Source: Thermomicrobiaceae bacterium
Lineage (GTDB): Bacteria > Chloroflexota > Chloroflexia > Thermomicrobiales > Thermomicrobiaceae
Length of the DNA stretch: 5,435 nt
Assembly: GCA_007123655.1 (NCBI GenBank)
Contig: SKKR01000343.1
Coordinates: 1 to 5,435 of the forward strand
Direction: 5' to 3'
In this document: in pieces, positions 4,198 through 5,435 of the stretch
Layout of the letters: each line of letters starts with the position of its first letter
Position numbering within the stretch: the stretch's first letter is position 1
Notes under the pieces: generated by a model
Database searches by the model: none
What the model was told of the DNA's origin: nothing
The model's input: the letters and a program-made list of their open reading frames with translations, nothing else
Translations under genes and position numbers: made by a program

Positions 4198-5435
4198 CTA
4201 TATTACGTCGCGAAAGTCTACGACCTCCAGCGTCACGCTTGTCCGGCCTTTCCAGGTATTGGGTCGCAGGGAAACCGCAAGATCAGCCCTGCGCAACCGA
4301 TCTATCTCGACAAGCCTGTCGCCCGCGTTAAACGAGACGGCCCTCAGCGGCGGTAACCCGGCGAGCGGGACGTTGAACAGCAGATGGGACTGATCTTTGC
4401 TTCGCCGCGCATCCGCGACCGGCGCGTCCCTCACCAGAAATCGTGGTGAGGGGTTGCCGTGCCCGCATGGTTCAAGGCGTGAAAGTTCATCCACCAGGTC
4501 AAGTGAGACCAGTTCGGGCCGAAGCTCCGCATCGAGACTGAGCGACGGAATCGGGGGCTCCGGCCCCACGTCGTCGACGAAAAGCTCGTTTATCCTGGTT
4601 GCGAACTCGCCAATCCTGTTGGTCTCCAGCGTCAATCCGGCTGCCTTGCTGTGACCGCCGAACTGTTCCAGAAGCTCGGAACAACGGTGCAACGCCTGAA
4701 CGACGTCGAATTCGTCAATACTGCGCGCCGATCCCCAGCTCAGTGGCGCGTTCTGTTCGAGCGCAAACACCGGTCGACTGTACTCTTCCGAAAGCCGGCT
4801 GGCAACCAGTCCCACGAGACCGATGCGCCAGCCCGGCGAATGCACCACCAGGACGGGATCATCCCGCACGCCATCTGACTCGACGAAGATCCTGGCCTCC
4901 TGAACGAACCGGTCCAGTAGCTCCTGTCTGTGCCGGTTCAGCCGGTCAAGCTCGTCGGCGAACGTCCTGGCTTCGTCAACCTTCTCCGCAAGCAAGAGCT
5001 TCAGCGCCAGCCAGGGGTCATCTATCCGTCCCGCCGCGTTGATCCGCGGTCCCAGCATGAAACCGAAATGGTGGCTTCTCAACGCCGATGGCGACAGGCC
5101 CGAGACGCGCGCAAGCGCCTGAAGTCCCGGACTCGCGTATTGCTCGAACAGCTCGAGCCCGTGGTGAACGAATACCCGGTTCGGCCCGGAGAGCGGGACA
5201 ACATCTGCAACAGTTCCAAGCGCGACAAGCGGCAGCAGCCACTGTTGATCCTGGGCGGGAAACGTGTGCCGCAGAACCTGGAACGCAACACCGACCGCGG
5301 CGTAATCAGCGAAACCGTGTTCGGAATCCGGGCGTTTCGGTGAGACGAAGGCGTGCGCGGGCAAGCCCGCATCCGGAACGTGATGATGATCGATCACGAT
5401 CACGTCGAGACCGCTGGAGTGCGCGTATTCAATGC
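4198..5435 (-). CDS. recJ: single-stranded-DNA-specific exonuclease RecJ (N-terminus beyond the window)
   Basis: RecJ degrades single-stranded DNA 5' to 3' in recombination, mismatch and base-excision repair. The frame is open through the right edge, so about 412 codons are visible; RecJ is usually some 550-580 residues, and roughly the first 150, with the early Asp motifs, are missing. Visible at the edge is IEYAHSSGLDVIVIDHHHVP, the DHH motif of the phosphoesterase domain (DHH codons at 5383-5391). Then come ALGTVADVVPL (about 5191-5220), LGPRINAAGR (about 5026-5055), the DHHA1 part with GWRIGLVGLVASRL and GSARSIDEFDVVQAL, the GGHSKAAGLT motif (about 4630-4659), EPCGHGNPSPRF and a C-terminal OB-like domain ending VVDFRDVI. 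The metal-binding residues in view are intact. The stop is TAG. merR follows after 82 bases on the same strand. The GTG at 5401-5403 is an internal valine, not the start. Confidence 0.95.
   Translation of the reverse strand, partial: IEYAHSSGLDVIVIDHHHVPDAGLPAHAFVSPKRPDSEHGFADYAAVGVAFQVLRHTFPAQDQQWLLPLVALGTVADVVPLSGPNRVFVHHGLELFEQYASPGLQALARVSGLSPSALRSHHFGFMLGPRINAAGRIDDPWLALKLLLAEKVDEARTFADELDRLNRHRQELLDRFVQEARIFVESDGVRDDPVLVVHSPGWRIGLVGLVASRLSEEYSRPVFALEQNAPLSWGSARSIDEFDVVQALHRCSELLEQFGGHSKAAGLTLETNRIGEFATRINELFVDDVGPEPPIPSLSLDAELRPELVSLDLVDELSRLEPCGHGNPSPRFLVRDAPVADARRSKDQSHLLFNVPLAGLPPLRAVSFNAGDRLVEIDRLRRADLAVSLRPNTWKGRTSVTLEVVDFRDVI

Noticed and set aside
4200..4205. TAATAT on the minus strand at the recJ end as a -10 for merR
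   Set aside because: No acceptable -35 at 16-20 bases; the 17-base position reads GGAGGT. One hexamer alone is not enough.
4599..5042. Plus-strand frame of 147 codons inside recJ
   Set aside because: Antisense to conserved RecJ motifs; a Pro/Arg-rich translation typical of a shadow frame.

Overview
The window is about 60% GC and carries dense, uninterrupted bacterial genes. GTG starts are common: three of the four genes whose start lies inside the window and that could be judged by a Shine-Dalgarno site or by coupling (the YIP1-like gene, merR and ade) use GTG. Protein style (Arg/Ala/Val-rich proteins, a short YIP1-type membrane protein, a MerR regulator with an LPPP wing entry) would fit a high-GC, non-proteobacterial lineage such as Chloroflexota (Thermomicrobia-like). 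That placement is an impression from protein style, not a search result. All genes look chromosomal. I see no transposase, integrase, phage gene, CRISPR array or long repeat.

Left part, plus strand (1-1190). A cold-shock-domain protein (87-308) has an extended -10 promoter at the left edge, a small leader hairpin and a strong intrinsic terminator (397-427). A 330-base gene-free stretch follows, rich in inverted repeats. It ends in a two-tier stem-loop that sits directly before the ribosome binding site of a YIP1-like integral membrane protein (639-1190).

Middle (1191-1440). A tRNA-Cys(GCA) gene lies on the minus strand, convergent with the membrane protein gene. It has its own extended -10 element and a perfect hairpin in its leader.

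Right part, minus strand (1440-5435), read right to left. First is the 3' three-quarters of recJ (single-strand-specific 5'-3' exonuclease), cut by the right edge. An 82-base, repeat-rich gap follows, then a tightly packed trio: a cysteine-free MerR-family regulator, an unrecognised 158-residue protein, and a full-length adenine deaminase. The regulator and the small protein overlap by ATGA, and only one base separates the small protein from the deaminase, so the three are very probably co-transcribed and translationally coupled.

Functionally, adenine deaminase converts adenine to hypoxanthine for purine salvage, and RecJ processes DNA ends and gaps. The link between them may be only positional. 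The inference most worth testing is that the MerR protein and the small unknown protein form a control or accessory unit for the deaminase. No obviously new defence or mobile system is visible. The less ordinary signals are the merR-unknown-ade unit and the structured untranslated regions.
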